A stretch of 64,000 nucleotides of DNA from Chrysomallon squamiferum (taxonomy: Eukaryota; Mollusca; Gastropoda; Neomphalida; Peltospiridae): assembly GCA_012295275.1 (NCBI GenBank), contig CM022670.1, positions 41,439,474 to 41,503,473 on the forward strand, read 5' to 3'. How positions within the stretch are numbered: position 1 is the first letter of the stretch; each line of letters opens with the position of its first letter. Of this stretch, positions 49,836 to 62,429 are shown one piece after another. Below the pieces are notes generated by a model. The model made no database searches and had not been told where the DNA came from. It worked only from the letters and a program-made list of their open reading frames with translations. A program made the translations under genes and the position numbers.

Positions 49836-52619
49836 AAAGATGTAATCATTTAAAAAAAAGAAAATAAAATAATAATAAAACAATTGTATAAAGAAAATAC
49901 TCATTTTTCAAAAGCTATTTTTTCTTTCATTCCACCTTTTTTCTTTTCTCTTATTTATTTTCAACTCTACAGTTAAACAAAAACAAAAGAAAAGCATTTA
50001 AAAACTTGAAAAGTCCACATTTTAATAATAATATTAACTTAACGTCTTACTAGGATTTGAATTTAGAATTACAAATCTAAAATCAGTAACTTCAGCACCT
50101 ATGTATAAAATATACCAAAGGTGTCCACTGTAGACAGGTTATTGCAAAGCGCAAGTTGACCTGTAATGCAGGTGCAGCTGAATTTTCTGAATTTATTTTA
50201 AGCCGTCTAATATCAATATTTTAATACTGAAAGCTAGCTAGTGTTTTAATTAAATATTGACTAGTTAATAAAACAGAACAGTTTATCTGTAAATACTGTT
50301 AGGTTTATTTGGTATATTTCTTAACTCATCCACTTTCCCACTAATTTGTGAAATATTTAAATACTTTCACTGTTAGAAAACCTAAATAACATTAGATTTG
50401 AAATAATTCTGAAATTATCTACCAGGTAAGTATGTAATGGTGATTATAAGAATCAGCTGTGCAATCCGATTTGTAATAATTGATTAAAATGCTTGTCTTA
50501 GATGAGTTAGTTTTTAAGATCAGTTTTTATTCATGAGTTGATTGAGTGTTTTTACCCATTCCAGATAGTACTCCTCACAAAGTGCGTTTGAGGTTTAATG
50601 TATTTTATAGTAAAGACTGTTGAGATTGATACATTCATTTGATCGGTTTTATTATTGTGATACTGAGTTTGTTTTCTGTGAGAATTTTTTTTTTTTTTTT
50701 TTTTGTAGTACTAAAAGTGAAAATTTGACATTAGCCTAGTCCTTGACCCCAGAGTTCAAAGGTCATTTTGTGACAGTAAGAGATGCCATTATGGTTTTTA
50801 GTAGTTGTAAAAATATCTTGATTGTTAAAAGAGGGTAAGTTATTTTTTTGGTTTGAATGCTAATCAGGTATCACAGTGACCTAGACAACCAAGGGTCAGA
50901 CACAATGTAAAACCAACATTAACAGTTGTAAATCTTCTCTTTTACTTTTTTCTTGTGGATGGAGTTGATGTTATTATTTTATTTATTGTTTTTATTATTA
51001 CTACTGCTGTTATTACTACTACAACTTCTGTTATCACTTTTCATGTTTTTAGTATTATCAACAATATGGTGTTACTTTTATTATGACTTCTACTACTGTT
51101 ATTTTTATTTTTATCTATAAGATATTTTTATAACTTTCATTACTCTTTGGCTACAATTCTAAAGTTTGTAAAAAAAAAAAAAACTATTAAAAATTATTCA
51201 AATTTGTCTTTAAGGATACTAATTTATTTTTACAAATAATATCTTAAAGTGTTTATATTTAATGGTAAATTGTTGTTTCTTATTCTATTCATCTTTTTTT
51301 TTTTTTTTTTTTTGGAATTTTCATTTTTATTTTATTTTATTTTTTTTGTTCTTCCTTTTTTTTTTCTTCTTTTTTTTAACCGAAACAAACCACATCTTTC
51401 AGCTTTATAATTTAAGCAGCAATTAAAAAGCAAATCTGTACCTGAGGACCTTTTCCCCACTATGAGATGGAATTTAAAAAAGCAATTTACCTGTGGGTGG
51501 CCTAATCAGATTTGTTATTGAGTTTATTAATTACTTTTTCCACCTCATTTGTTTTCTCGTGCTCTCCCATTACACACCTGTAATACATTCAAATTCTTTA
51601 ATCAGCTTTTCAAATTTTCAATTGCCTTGTTATTTTATTTTAACTTTCTTGGTTATTTTTTTTTTTTAAATTAAAAAGAAAAAAGAAAAGTGAAATATAA
51701 TATTTAATTTTTAGAGGAAGATTTTAAAAAGTTACATTTATTAATTTAAAAAAACAAACTTTTTCAAAATCCTTTTGTTGATACATTTCAATATTAATTT
51801 TTCAGTGCTGTCTAGTTTAATTTCTTCCATAATATTATTTTACCTGATTTTAAATTTCGTATAACTTTTATTTTAAATCAAATAAATATTTAAGTATTTA
51901 GTTCAAGGCTTTAGTGAATTTATTTATTTATTTATTTGTCTAGTTTTAGATGACAGCAGTAGATGATTTGTAAGATTAAAGAAAATTAATTTCCGTCTCT
52001 GCTATCATCCCCATATTGCAGATGTACGATATCTGGTTAAATTAATTTCTGTTTTTGTAACAAGATTTCTGAATAATAATAAAAAAAAAACCATAAATAC
52101 TCTGTCTCTTCTCTTTTTATCATTTTTCTCACACACAGTAACTGCAGACAAACTATCGGTGTGGACAAATTGTTGTTTTGTACTTAGAATAATAAGTGAA
52201 TGATCAAATTTTATTCACAGATATTCTGCATAACAGACATGCTTCAATACATTTTGTCTGTCATTTGTGGTTTTTATACTACAAAACAGTCACGCATGGT
52301 CTAAAAAAAATATATATATACAATTACTTCAGTTTTGTATCCTATATAACAGATGGGTTTTAAACAAAAATTTAAATGTATAGTTTAAAAAAAAAAAAAA
52401 TTAATTATTTTCCAGTGATTGTTATAACCATGCTTCAGTGAACATCAGCATACTTAAATTATTTTGTATCATATAATGTTTTATATACATGACAGATGTG
52501 CTTTGAAAAGAACTAAGTGCACATTCCTTTTTTATTTCTTTTTTTTTTTTTTTTTTAACTTACATATCACACAGGCTTAGAGAGTCTTGATTTTACTGAT
52601 TATTTTTAATGCAGCTTTG
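49836..52619. other. Intron-like sequence with one strong + strand splice donor
   Basis: At 50422-50430, CCAG|GTAAGTATG is a near-consensus + donor. A possible acceptor (TTTCACTGTTAG) lies about 55 bases upstream, so a small + exon at about 50370-50425 is possible. T-runs occur near 50686-50704, 51294-51314 and 52540-52556. No coding sequence recognised. Confidence 0.3.
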
Positions 52620-52964
52620 ATTTGTATTTTGTGCATTGGGACCAGTGCTGGTTCAGTGGTTGACAAACACATGTCAACAAGTGTGTTAAATAAATGGCGA
52701 CAATAAGTGGCAGCATTTTCCGAAAAGATTTTCAATTTCCGAGATGTTGGCGACAGTGTAAACGTGTTTACTCAGTTTGATGGCACATTAGTCCCGCAGG
52801 AATTATGAAACAAAGACACTGACAAAATCAATATGCATGTTCCTCAATTGACAAAACCACACTGACACTGCCAGACTGAAGTGTCTGTCCACACACAGTT
52901 AGCACCGAGCCAGACTTCCAGGCTTGTCACATTAACACTGCCACTGTTCTTGTAGATTAGCACT
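52620..52964. promoter_or_regulatory. Candidate conserved non-coding element
   Basis: A 340-base block of balanced composition with CpGs, two GGCGACA boxes (near 52697 and 52750) and no long open frame, between low-complexity flanks. Looks like a constrained regulatory element, but this is by appearance only. Confidence 0.3.
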
Positions 52965-53215
52965 GCTCAGCCACTATTCTTAACTTGTAGATTAACAATA
53001 TAAAAGCACTATTCTTGTAGATTAACAATGCAAGACCACTGTTCTTAACTTGTAGATAAACAATACAAGGCCACTATTCCTACATATTAACAATGCAAGG
53101 CCACTATTCCTATATATTAACAATGCAAGGCCATTATTATAGTAAGGCCTCTGTTTTTAACTTGTAGATTAACAGTAAAAAGCCACATTTGTTAACATTA
53201 ACATCACTGGGCCAC
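52965..53215. repeat. Degenerate minisatellite of about 30-37 bases
   Basis: Six to seven copies share AACAATGCAAGGCCACTATT followed by CCTACATATT or TTAACTTGTAGATT. Neighbouring copies near 53080-53130 are nearly identical and the outer ones are diverged. Confidence 0.7.
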
Positions 53216-54104
53216 TGTCCTTTATATGTTTATTATGGCCACTGGATTTCAGTGTGGGGTTTACACAGAGGACAGTGTGAGGACTTGTACAGAGTTAGTC
53301 AAGTTCTGTAGTTTAGTCCTTGTTGCCCCTGAACTCAACTGTATGCACTGGTTAGTATTAAATAACATAACAAAAGGAACACGGAAATAATTATGACAAT
53401 GGTATTAATAGAATATTAATAACAACAAAATAGTAATGAAAATAATGATGATGGTTATGATAAACCTCTCCACAAACTACTCCCCCCCCAAAAAAAAAAG
53501 AAATGGTGCCATATGTTTGGTTGTTATCTTAGTGAAATTTGTTCTGCCTCACAAAAAATGTAATTTTATACCAGGCTGGGTTTTTTTGGGGTGTTCCAAG
53601 TGAAAGAGAGTAGAAGTGAGAGTGGTGATGTGTGACTTACTCGTTCATCTACATGCCAGGCACACCACTATCACAGTCCATTGTTATTGTAATCACAAAT
53701 TTCATATTTCTTTGTTCTTTGATTTATAGCACACTAAACTATCAGTGTGCATCCATCCATTCGTGTGTGTGTGGTAGTGAATTATTGTTACCTATCCATC
53801 CAGTTTTATGATCACAAAAAATGTGTTTAATTGATACAGATAGGGTTAAATCTGCATGGATAATAAGCTGTTATTAATTCCGTTTTTCTCTGTGAAATCG
53901 GTTTTCATTTCATAAATGAAAATATTCAGTGGTAGGGTATTATTCAAATATCTAGTTCGCCAGCACTGCATTACAACATACTTTCTCAGTCAGGAATTTC
54001 TTTTTTCTTTTTTTTTAAAGTAATTTATTGTTGGCTAGAAATTTAATTTGTTCATTATTTGGTTTTAATTAATAATTTTATTACTAATTTATTTTTTATG
54101 TAAT
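53216..54104. other. Intron-like sequence
   Basis: Mixed-composition DNA without a recognisable gene. CATCCATCCATT-type short repeats lie near 53750. Confidence 0.4.
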
Positions 54105-54108
54105 TATT

Positions 54109-54171
<63 letters not shown>

Positions 54172-54189
54172 TTATTTTTTTTTTTTTTC
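54105..54189 (+). repeat. Compound (TTTA)n(ATT)n(T)n microsatellite
   Basis: A few TTTA units pass into about 17 ATT units and then a T-run. Confidence 0.95.
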
Positions 54190-54190
54190 T

Positions 54191-55009
54191 TTTTATGAAT
54201 GATTATAATTAACCTGAGGAATACAAGTAATTTAGTTTATATAATTGTATTTTTGGAAAATCTATTTTGTGAATGATGTAAATTTAATAGAATCAATTAT
54301 ATCTTTTTTTTATTTAAATTTTATTACATTTGATCACTGTTTCTTGTAATTGAAATAAACAGTTATTAAATGAAAAACACAATTCCTATTTATTTTTGTT
54401 TTTATTTCATTACAGTTTAATCATTTTAATTTTAATTTCAGTATTTTAATGTTTTTATTGTATTTTATTGTACTTTTTCTCTTTTTTTCTACAAGATAAT
54501 TCAAAAAATAAAATAAATTAATTTCAGTTCATTCAGTTCAGATTATTTTGTTAAAAAAATCTATAAATTGTTTAATCTGATTTTGAGGATTTTGATTTTC
54601 TCTCTTTTTTATTTTTATTTTTGTTTCTATTTTATTATTATTACACACACCCACACACATATATAATAAAAATATAAATCTTTTATTATTTAATTTTTTA
54701 AGCTGCACACATTTTGAAATATTAATCTGCAACACAACCTGTTTTTTTTTTTTATAACTATATTAAATATTTACCACTATAATCACAGTATCCCATTTTC
54801 TTGTTTTGAAAACAACCGCACACCTCAACAAAACAACAGTTACAAAAACACGGCACTCAAGGTCAATTTAAATGATCTATGAATGGAGAAACAAAAGGTT
54901 TTCTTCTATCAATATCAGCAGTTGTGAGAGACAATTAAAACTGTGAGTAGTGGTAATGATTGTGCTTTGGATGTTTTTATTTGTTAATAATCACTGTATT
55001 GATCGTGGT
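54191..55009. other. Intron-like AT-rich sequence
   Basis: Nothing gene-like seen. T-rich with scattered simple repeats. Confidence 0.5.
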
Positions 55010-55480
55010 GTACTGTCGTCACTGTACTATGTGACTCCCTCTTCCCACCTATGCAGTTCCCGGTCAGACCCACTGATTGGGGCATTGTCTGCCCAAGCAT
55101 CATCCACTACACTGACCAGCGGAGGTTTCATCTCACTCACACGAGGGACAGCCATTAAGCTGGACGACTTTACAAATATCAAATATAATTGATGAAAAAT
55201 TGCTTCAGAGAATTGGGAATTCTCTTTCCTCACTGAAATTTCAAAAAAATATTTCATTTCAAAACGGTCGTGCAGATATTAACCAGAATATTCCGCTTGA
55301 CATAAATGCATAGATACTGTCCATTTTCCAGCGCTTAATAGGCCTGTTATTTTCTCAGTGGGGGACGATGTTATTTATTTTATTATTGCGTTACGCATGG
55401 AGAGAGGCCGATGCTGAATTTTGATCGAAGGCGATCGATGGCGGTTCTAGTTGTTATGAATTAGTCTGAAATATTCCAAA
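55010..55480. promoter_or_regulatory. GC-richer complex island, possible conserved element or exon
   Basis: Unlike the flanks, this block is rich in GC and CpG. Part 1 (55055-55190) follows a plausible + strand acceptor (CACCTATGCAG) and is open on both strands for about 45-75 codons, but no protein family is recognised. Part 2 (55300-55480) has GCGTTACGCATGG near 55388, GCGATCGATGGCGG near 55431 (ATGGCGG resembles a YY1 element) and homeodomain-like ATTA cores. A developmental enhancer or alternative promoter is the more likely reading. Confidence 0.35.
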
Positions 55481-56589
55481 TAAGGTGGCTGGCTTTTTGT
55501 TGTTTTTGTTGTGAATAATTGATTGTTCTTGGATCAAGTTTGAAGTGATTCAAATCAAGTGTACTGTGAGATGGCAGCTTACAGGAAAATTCAAACTGCC
55601 AAAGTACAAGTGGCTCTTTGAACATAACGTATTGATCACTGCCATTAATATTTCACTTTAAATATGTCAGGTGCCGCTTTGAAACACACTTAAATTATAT
55701 TCTTGTTCCGCTTGTTTTTTTTATTCAAACATAAAACAGGTTGCTTGTGAATTATAAATAGCAATTGAACAAATATTTATGATTCAGTTTTATCAATAAG
55801 ATCCTATTGAAAATGTTGTTTTTTAAAGAGAATAATTTTCCACGGGTGTGATTAATAAAGAAAACAAAAAAAAAAAATTGGAGAAAAAAAAAATTGAAAA
55901 GCAATATAAGTCATTTTAATATTTATTGAATAAGAGAATTACAAACTGTGATATTTATTAATGAAATATATTTTAAAATCACATCTGTTTATTTAAATTC
56001 AGTTTGTAATTTCATACTTGTGGCATTTATCATTACGGTAAGATTATTATTATTTTTAAATGATATCGATAAATCAAAAAATTAATATATATGTAATTAC
56101 AGGATATTTTTTTTTATAAGAATAATATTTATCATCTATAAATATTACACATTAATTATGTTATCAGTTTTCTTATCAGTTGAACATTTATTAAAATAAC
56201 ATAATTATTTGTTCATGACGTTATTAAAGTAATCTGTCATTTCTCCTTTTCTTTCTATATGCCAATGTATTGCTTTTCAAAAGAAAGAAAAGATTAAAAA
56301 AACAGATGTAGTTTGCTAAACACAACTGTTAAGTTATTAACCAGATCAATGATTTGCTCACCAGGATTAGTGGTTCACTAATCACATTCACTATGTTATT
56401 AACCAGATCAGTGGTTCCATTAAGTATGATTAGTGGGTTCACTAAATTGGATTAGTATATCAGTAATCAGAGAACTAGCTTGTTAACACAGTTGTCTCAC
56501 TATTCAAGATTTGCGTTCACTTATCAGTATCAGTATTTGACTAAACCAGTTAATTCTTCACCACTGGGTTCACCATTTTAATGAGGCAT
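55481..56589. other. Intron-like AT-rich sequence with a weak repeat
   Basis: No gene. At 56330-56480, phrases such as AACCAGATCA and GATTAGTGG recur a few times with changes, probably a decayed minisatellite. Confidence 0.4.
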
Positions 56590-56870
56590 TTAACTGTTCC
56601 GTTAATCTCGCAGCGTAAATTACGGGTGTTTGTAAAACTGGATAAACAAACACAAAAACAGAGGTGTTCGCTCCCATATCACATTAAACCCATTGTGCTA
56701 TTGTGAGCCGTTGCCATGGTTACCGGCATTTTTGTTATTTTGTCTATTAGCGATATGAATAAATTGGCACTGCATGATTGCATAAGAATGGAAATAGTCA
56801 CTGGATACATGTAAATTAAGTGAGACAGTTTGCGGAATACTAAATGAGGAGCTGCTCTGGTGTAGCAGTT
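56590..56870. promoter_or_regulatory. Candidate conserved non-coding element around the X-box
   Basis: Higher-complexity sequence with several CpGs (CGCAGCGTAAATTACGGG, the X-box, TTAGCGATATGAATAAATTGG) and no open frame. Its contrast with the flanking repeats suggests constraint. An alignment is needed. Confidence 0.35.
56710..56723. promoter_or_regulatory. RFX X-box
   Basis: GTTGCCATGGTTAC matches the palindromic RFX-family X-box (GTTGCCATGGCAAC or GTTRCC-AT-GGYAAC) with one departure in the right arm. It sits in a complex, CpG-containing block (56590-56870), unlike the surrounding AT-rich DNA. RFX factors drive ciliary and neural enhancers in animals. Function here is inferred. Confidence 0.55.
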
Positions 56871-58159
56871 AAATGATTACAAGTCCTCATCAAATATTAA
56901 TTCTCACTTAAAAAAACAAGCATATCTCTCACTCTGCTTTTATCTCAGTCTCATTTTAGACAACACAGTTGTTTAGCTTTCATTATTCTGTTTCATCGCC
57001 AACATCATCATTATTATATTTAAATTTATTTTTATATTTATGTTTTATTTATTATTATTAAATTTATGGTTTATATTATTATTATTTATTGTTGTTGTTG
57101 TGGTTTTGATGTTATAATAAGTTCACAATTAAATCTTTTTCAGTCACTATTTTTCCTAATCCAGCCTGTGGCTCTCAAATTGTTAATACAGGCCATCAAG
57201 TGTGTTTTCTAATTATAGAAAATCACTTTTAAAACACTTCTTTGTTCTAAATTTTACATGTCACATGGTGTGCGTAGCTTGTTTTTCTAAACGTTTTCTA
57301 TTAAATATTATTTTTTATTTTTATTTTTTTACAATTACATGCATGCACAGGTACACCTGTGAAAAGATGCAGATACCTATATCAAATTTGTATTAAATGT
57401 TGTGTGTATTTTATTTCATGTTGAAAATGCAGAATTTTGTGTGATTATTGCTGCTGATAACAGCATGTGATGTGTGATGCATGTTGGTTAACAAGTGCAA
57501 GTCAGCCACGTGAAACATCTCACCCAGCTGATGATAATAGGATGTACGGAGAGAACCGACCAATCACAGCTCAGTATCATGTTGACAATGGAATTCTCAT
57601 GTGGCAAACACATTTTTCAGTGTTAAATTTGCAGAGTAAACCTATATTCACTGCTCCAGCTATAAAAAAATTATTTTGTAATTTTTGTCTTTGCACGAAT
57701 TGTTTGATTTTTAACAAAACCCTGTTGCAATGGGCGTTTTTGAGTTGATTTTCAATTTAACAATACCCTTTTTGAATTTTTGAAAAAAAGAGAGAGAAAG
57801 GTTTGTTTTGTTTCTAAATCAACCAGTACTTAGCACGAGACTGTAAAGTATATCACAAACACAATAAATAATATTCAATAATTCAAAGTAAGCATGACTT
57901 GTAAAAATAATATATACTAGTGTAATTTTTTTTCTGCTTATTTTATGTGATGTATCTGAATTCAGGGTGTTCGGGGACATTATTTTTAAGCTTCATTGAA
58001 CATTGTTTGAAAAAAAAAATGAAAAGAAAATATAAAAAAAATAGGTGCAAATGCAACACCTGAAGTTTAAAAAGTTGAGTCTTCATTATCAATGACCCAT
58101 GTTTTTAGTGCAGTGTGACTGAGACTAAATAACAAGTAAAATATTCTGTCTGTATGTAG

Positions 58160-58162
<3 letters not shown>
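56871..58162. other. Intron-like sequence
   Basis: No coding exon recognised. The segment 57470-57610 is less AT-rich and holds CACGTG near 57510 and CCAATCA near 57560, which could be regulatory, but nothing firmer can be said. Confidence 0.4.

Positions 58163-58204
<42 letters not shown>
58163..58204 (+). repeat. (TG)n microsatellite
   Basis: About 21 uninterrupted TG units, followed by imperfect TGTTTG/TATG repeats to about 58310. Confidence 0.95.
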
Positions 58205-58207
<3 letters not shown>

Positions 58208-58859
58208 ACAAGTGTTTGGATAGACATGTGTACATATGTTTGTGTTTTGATGTTGTGAATATGTAAGTATGTTTGTGTTTACATTGATATGTATGTATGT
58301 TTGTGTTCACATGTTGAATAAGAATGTATATTGACTGTGTATTTTAGTTGTTGGTTTTGGTTGTTTTTTTATGTGTGTGTGGATACCTAATACTGTTTGT
58401 TTTTATTAGATATAAACTTTTAAAAATTCATACATATTTACACAAACATCACACACAACAAATGCACACACATCTTTGATATATATACACACACATACAT
58501 AAATCATACCTCCCTGTCTATAATTACACAGACATACTGTTAGTAAACTCAGATATCTGCCAGTTTTCACACACTTATTTACATTATTATCAATTCCTAT
58601 AAACATCTACTAATTCTCTTAAAAATAAAAATAAACAAAACCGAAGACAACATTTCTTTTTGTTCTATTCTTTGAAAATACTTCATTATAAAGTAATCTG
58701 ACAACAAAAGCAGTGTTTGTTTTGGGTTTTAACTGCACTTTACAGGTGTGTTTTTCTTAAGCCAGCATTTTAACAGTTTAATTCCCTTTGTGTTCCACTC
58801 ACTAATCCTTCAAATAGGATTTTCCAGTCATTTCTCATTGTTTTCTTTGTGTGTGATTG

Positions 58860-58990
58860 ACATTTCAATTAACCACCGCAATTATCACTGCAGCAGTGGT
58901 TGTTTGGTTGACACTGCAGCTGCTGATGTTGTCATGTCGTAGTTGTTGCTAACAACTGAAAACTGATAGCGTTAGCCTGTCCAGCTTGTT
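58860..58990. promoter_or_regulatory. Small complex island with RUNX- and E-box-like sites
   Basis: Contains AACCACCGCA near 58870 (RUNX-type core on the reverse strand) and GCAGCTGCTG near 58916 (E-box CAGCTG). The sequence is non-repetitive compared with its flanks. A regulatory role is inferred from motifs only. Confidence 0.2.
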
Positions 58991-59234
58991 GAACTGTTAA
59001 GTTTGTGAAAGTGAAAAGTGTGAAAATATTTCTGTGTTTATTGTAATCCCTGCCTGTGTATCAGTTACTTCTTCACAGACAGGTAGAGGAGTAAGGTGAT
59101 ATTTCCAGGCAGGTGAAAGAATTTTAAACTGTATTTGTGAGAAAGTGTGTTAATACTTCGTTGAAATCCTTACCCATTAAACTCTTACTAATATTACAGA
59201 GGCTTGTCCTGTTTTTTAGAAAAAGAAAAAAGAA

Positions 59235-59460
59235 ATATTGTTTTATTATTTATTTTTCTTTATTTTTTCTTTATTTTTTTTTTTTATTTTTTTAAATTAC
59301 ATAATTTATATATTTAATTATTTATTATTATATTTTTTCTTCTTTTGTTATTGTTTTATTTTTTTTTTTTCTCTTGTTTTTTTTCTCACGTACTTTCTGC
59401 TTTTTTCGCCATCTTTTATTTTTTTTTTTTTTTTTTTTTTTTTCTGCTTCTCAGTTACTT
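59235..59460. repeat. Poly-T-rich low-complexity block
   Basis: Almost pure T with scattered A, C and G, including a 25-base T-run at 59419-59443. A frame through it reads as a phenylalanine/leucine/tyrosine string and is an artefact of composition. Confidence 0.8.
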
Positions 59461-61259
59461 TGTCTAATCCTGTTATATCCTGATCATCAAATGATATTAA
59501 ATTATAAAAATGGTTAAATTTTTGATTTTTTAATTTTCATAATTAATAAAGTAAATTAAATGTATTGTTTAAAAATTGATAAATAGATTCTGTGTTCCAT
59601 TTTTTATTATTTTATTTAATTCTAATCTTAATATGTGACTTTGAAGTTGAGTTGGACAGTGTCAGGCTTTCATAAAATAAAATCCTGCTTTTAAGGTAAC
59701 TTCTGATAAGATAGATTGTAGGTAATTTTATGTTTATAATAGGAATAATTATGTTAAATAGATGATAGGAATATTTTATGTTAAATAGGTAATTAAATAA
59801 CTGACACACACATCATTTAATTAGCATTTTTATTACTTAATTCAGGATTATTTTTCCAAACTTCATTTTATTTCAATTTACATATTTACGTATAAAACAC
59901 CAGTAGTTATGGCCATTAAGGAAAAGGAAAAAAAAAATCTTTGTGAAAAGAAGAGATTTAACTCTACTTTCTATGATTATTTTTACCACATTACACATTT
60001 TTCTTTTTTTTTTTTTCGTTTTTCTTTTTGTTTTTGAAAATTCACTTAGTGTGTTCAATAGAAAAATAATTATTATTTATGACCAAATGTCATAAATGAC
60101 TATTTTTCGTCTTTATTTTATTCTTATTTTTTATTTTTTTATTTTTTGGCGTTATGCTAAGTGGATAAAAAGTATTTAATAGAAATTCATTTTATTGTAG
60201 CATTTTGAATTATAATAATAAAAAAAAGAAAAGTATTCTGCCTTTATAATGGACTTTACAATGTGGCTAAATGTATAGTTGCAAATAATAACTTTGTATG
60301 ATTAATGTTTCACTTTGATATGGTAATGGAAAGCTCTATTATACGTACAGCCTGGAGAACACAACATCACATAAATGTCAGTTCACCTAGTACTCACTGC
60401 TTTGATAGCTCATAATGCTGTTTATTATTCAAAGGTTTATTTAGACTTAAACTTTCTGCCATCACTTTGTTTAGCAGTCTTAAACAACCACACAGGTCAG
60501 ATGATATGTATTTATTTGAGTCATAGATGTACAATTACTTTTTTTTTCTCTCATTTTTCAATTTATATTTTCTTATTTGTAAAGATGTCATATAGGCTGT
60601 TTAAATGGGGACTGACGTTGTCAAAAAAAAAAAAAAAAAAAAAAAATTGAAATTAATAAAAAGTTCAGTAGGTGGAGTGTGTGTTGGCATTCAGTCAGGT
60701 TTTTTTTATTTTTATTATTAACCAGCACCTGACCCTGTTTTTAAACTTTACACAGTATCTGACTGATAAAATTAAAGATAAAAGCGTGGGTCACTTTTCA
60801 AAGCTGTTTTTAAAAGCTGTTTATTCTTTAGAAGGCCAAAGAACAGAATTAAATTCACTGGTAATGTAGAACATTGTTTTATCTATTTCATAAACCAAGC
60901 ACCACCCACAGTCACACACACAGATACACTACACATTTACAAACATAATTATTAATTTTATTCCATTTTAAATTTTGTTTTAGATAAAATATGTTTCATT
61001 AACTGTCATTATTAAAGTGGTGATTGTTTTAAATTAGCTCATTACATTAATAAATAAATGAAAATTAAAAATAGTTAAAAATAAGTTCATAAGTTTTGGT
61101 ATAGTTTAATATAGTTTCTTTGTTATTCCTTTCTTTTATTCTTTTTAGTTATTTATTTTTAATATTTTTAAAAATAAATTTAACTTCAATTAATAAGAAA
61201 GTTCAGAATCTTTTAGATTTATCTTAAAGCTTTGTAAAAATATTTGACATTTACTAAAA
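59461..61259. other. Intron-like AT-rich sequence
   Basis: T-rich low-complexity DNA with a 24-base A-run at 60623-60646. Short open frames are not protein-like. No gene, RNA gene or clear regulatory island was recognised. Confidence 0.5.
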
Positions 61260-61660
61260 TACAGTTATAAAAATGTTCTACAATCTTTGCTGTAATTAAA
61301 ACAATATTACATAATATTATAACAATGTTCTATAGTTTATTTTAATTAGAATAATATTAAATTATTAAATTATTAGAATATTGTATACAATTTTATAACA
61401 ATGTTCTATATAGTTTTCTTTTAATAAGAATAATATTACCGAATATATTAAATTATTAGAATATTGTATAACATTTTAAAACAATGTTCTACACAGCTTA
61501 CCATAATTTTCACTATTACATAATTTATTAAATTGTATAAAACTTTAATTACAATATTGTATAAAATTTTATAACCTTTATAAATTTTACTGGAATTAAA
61601 ACTATTACATTGTTTATTAAATTATTACAATGTTGTATAATTTTAAAGCAATGTAAACCA
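61260..61660. repeat. Decayed AT-rich tandem repeat
   Basis: Three or four diverged copies of a block built on ACAATGTTCTATA, a TTAATAAGAATAATATTA-like segment and AAATTATTAGAATATTGTATA recur at about 75-110 bases. No coding content. Confidence 0.5.
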
Positions 61661-62176
61661 TGATTACTAAATTATGATACATAAATTCTATTAGCACTAC
61701 AGGCCAAACAATTTAATTGTATCTTCTTTCTGTTTTATATCTGTGAAGACCATAAAATCTTTGCTACAAAAATATTTTAGATATCTTGTACCACAGAAAA
61801 TACACTTTGAGATATCATAACATAACTTACTGAAAAAAAAAAACTAAAAAAAACTTCAAATAGTTTAATTTTATTTTATTTGTTTGTTTCTCAAGGTAAT
61901 TTTCTTATCTTTAGAAATGTTTCTGTGGCAGGTAACTATTTGTGAGAAATTGAGTGTGCAATGGAATTCTTTCCTTCTCTTTGATTTGTGGTAAAGAACT
62001 TTGTCAGATAGTAATTGAGTTTGGAAAGTTTTAAAAAAGTAAAATGAAGAGTGGTAAACATAGGAGAAAGATTATCAAAACTGTGAGAATTATATAAATA
62101 GATGTTAGAATTGTAGTGAGATATTAGAGAAATAAAATAGCGAGGATAGATAAAGAATTAGAGAGACACAGAATAA

Positions 62177-62303
62177 GGGGTGGGAATGACAGAAATAAAA
62201 AGGGTGTCAATGACAAAAGTGTGAATGAGAGTTAGAGAAGGGGTGGGAGTGAAGGGGTGGCAGAGAAAGGGTGGGAGTGGTGGGGTGGGAATGAAGGGGT
62301 GGG
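62177..62303 (+). repeat. G-rich short tandem array with G-quadruplex potential
   Basis: Repeats of about 14 bases of the type GGGGTGGGAATGA. Runs of three or four G occur at 62240-62243, 62245-62247, 62254-62257, 62269-62271, 62273-62275, 62282-62285, 62287-62289, 62296-62299 and 62301-62303. The stretch 62269-62289 fits the classical quadruplex pattern with loops of 1, 6 and 1 bases. A first GGGGTGGG lies at 62177-62184. Confidence 0.7.
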
Positions 62304-62429
62304 AATGATAGAACGAGAGAATCAATCTGGCAGCTGACAGTTCTGTGTATAAACATGATCATCATTTTAGCAGGATTTATAATGAAATTTACTCTCAGAT
62401 AAAGCAACAAGATTTGAGTGTCGATAAAG

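Noticed and set aside
56851-56900. TGGTGTAGCAGTT, an A-box-like string suggesting a second SINE or tRNA
   Set aside because: The expected B-box is absent or too changed (AATATTAATTCTC), and no tRNA fold could be drawn.
57467-57748. 93-codon plus frame
   Set aside because: First part has mixed composition, but there is no family resemblance and no splice context. The rest is typical AT-rich intron translation.
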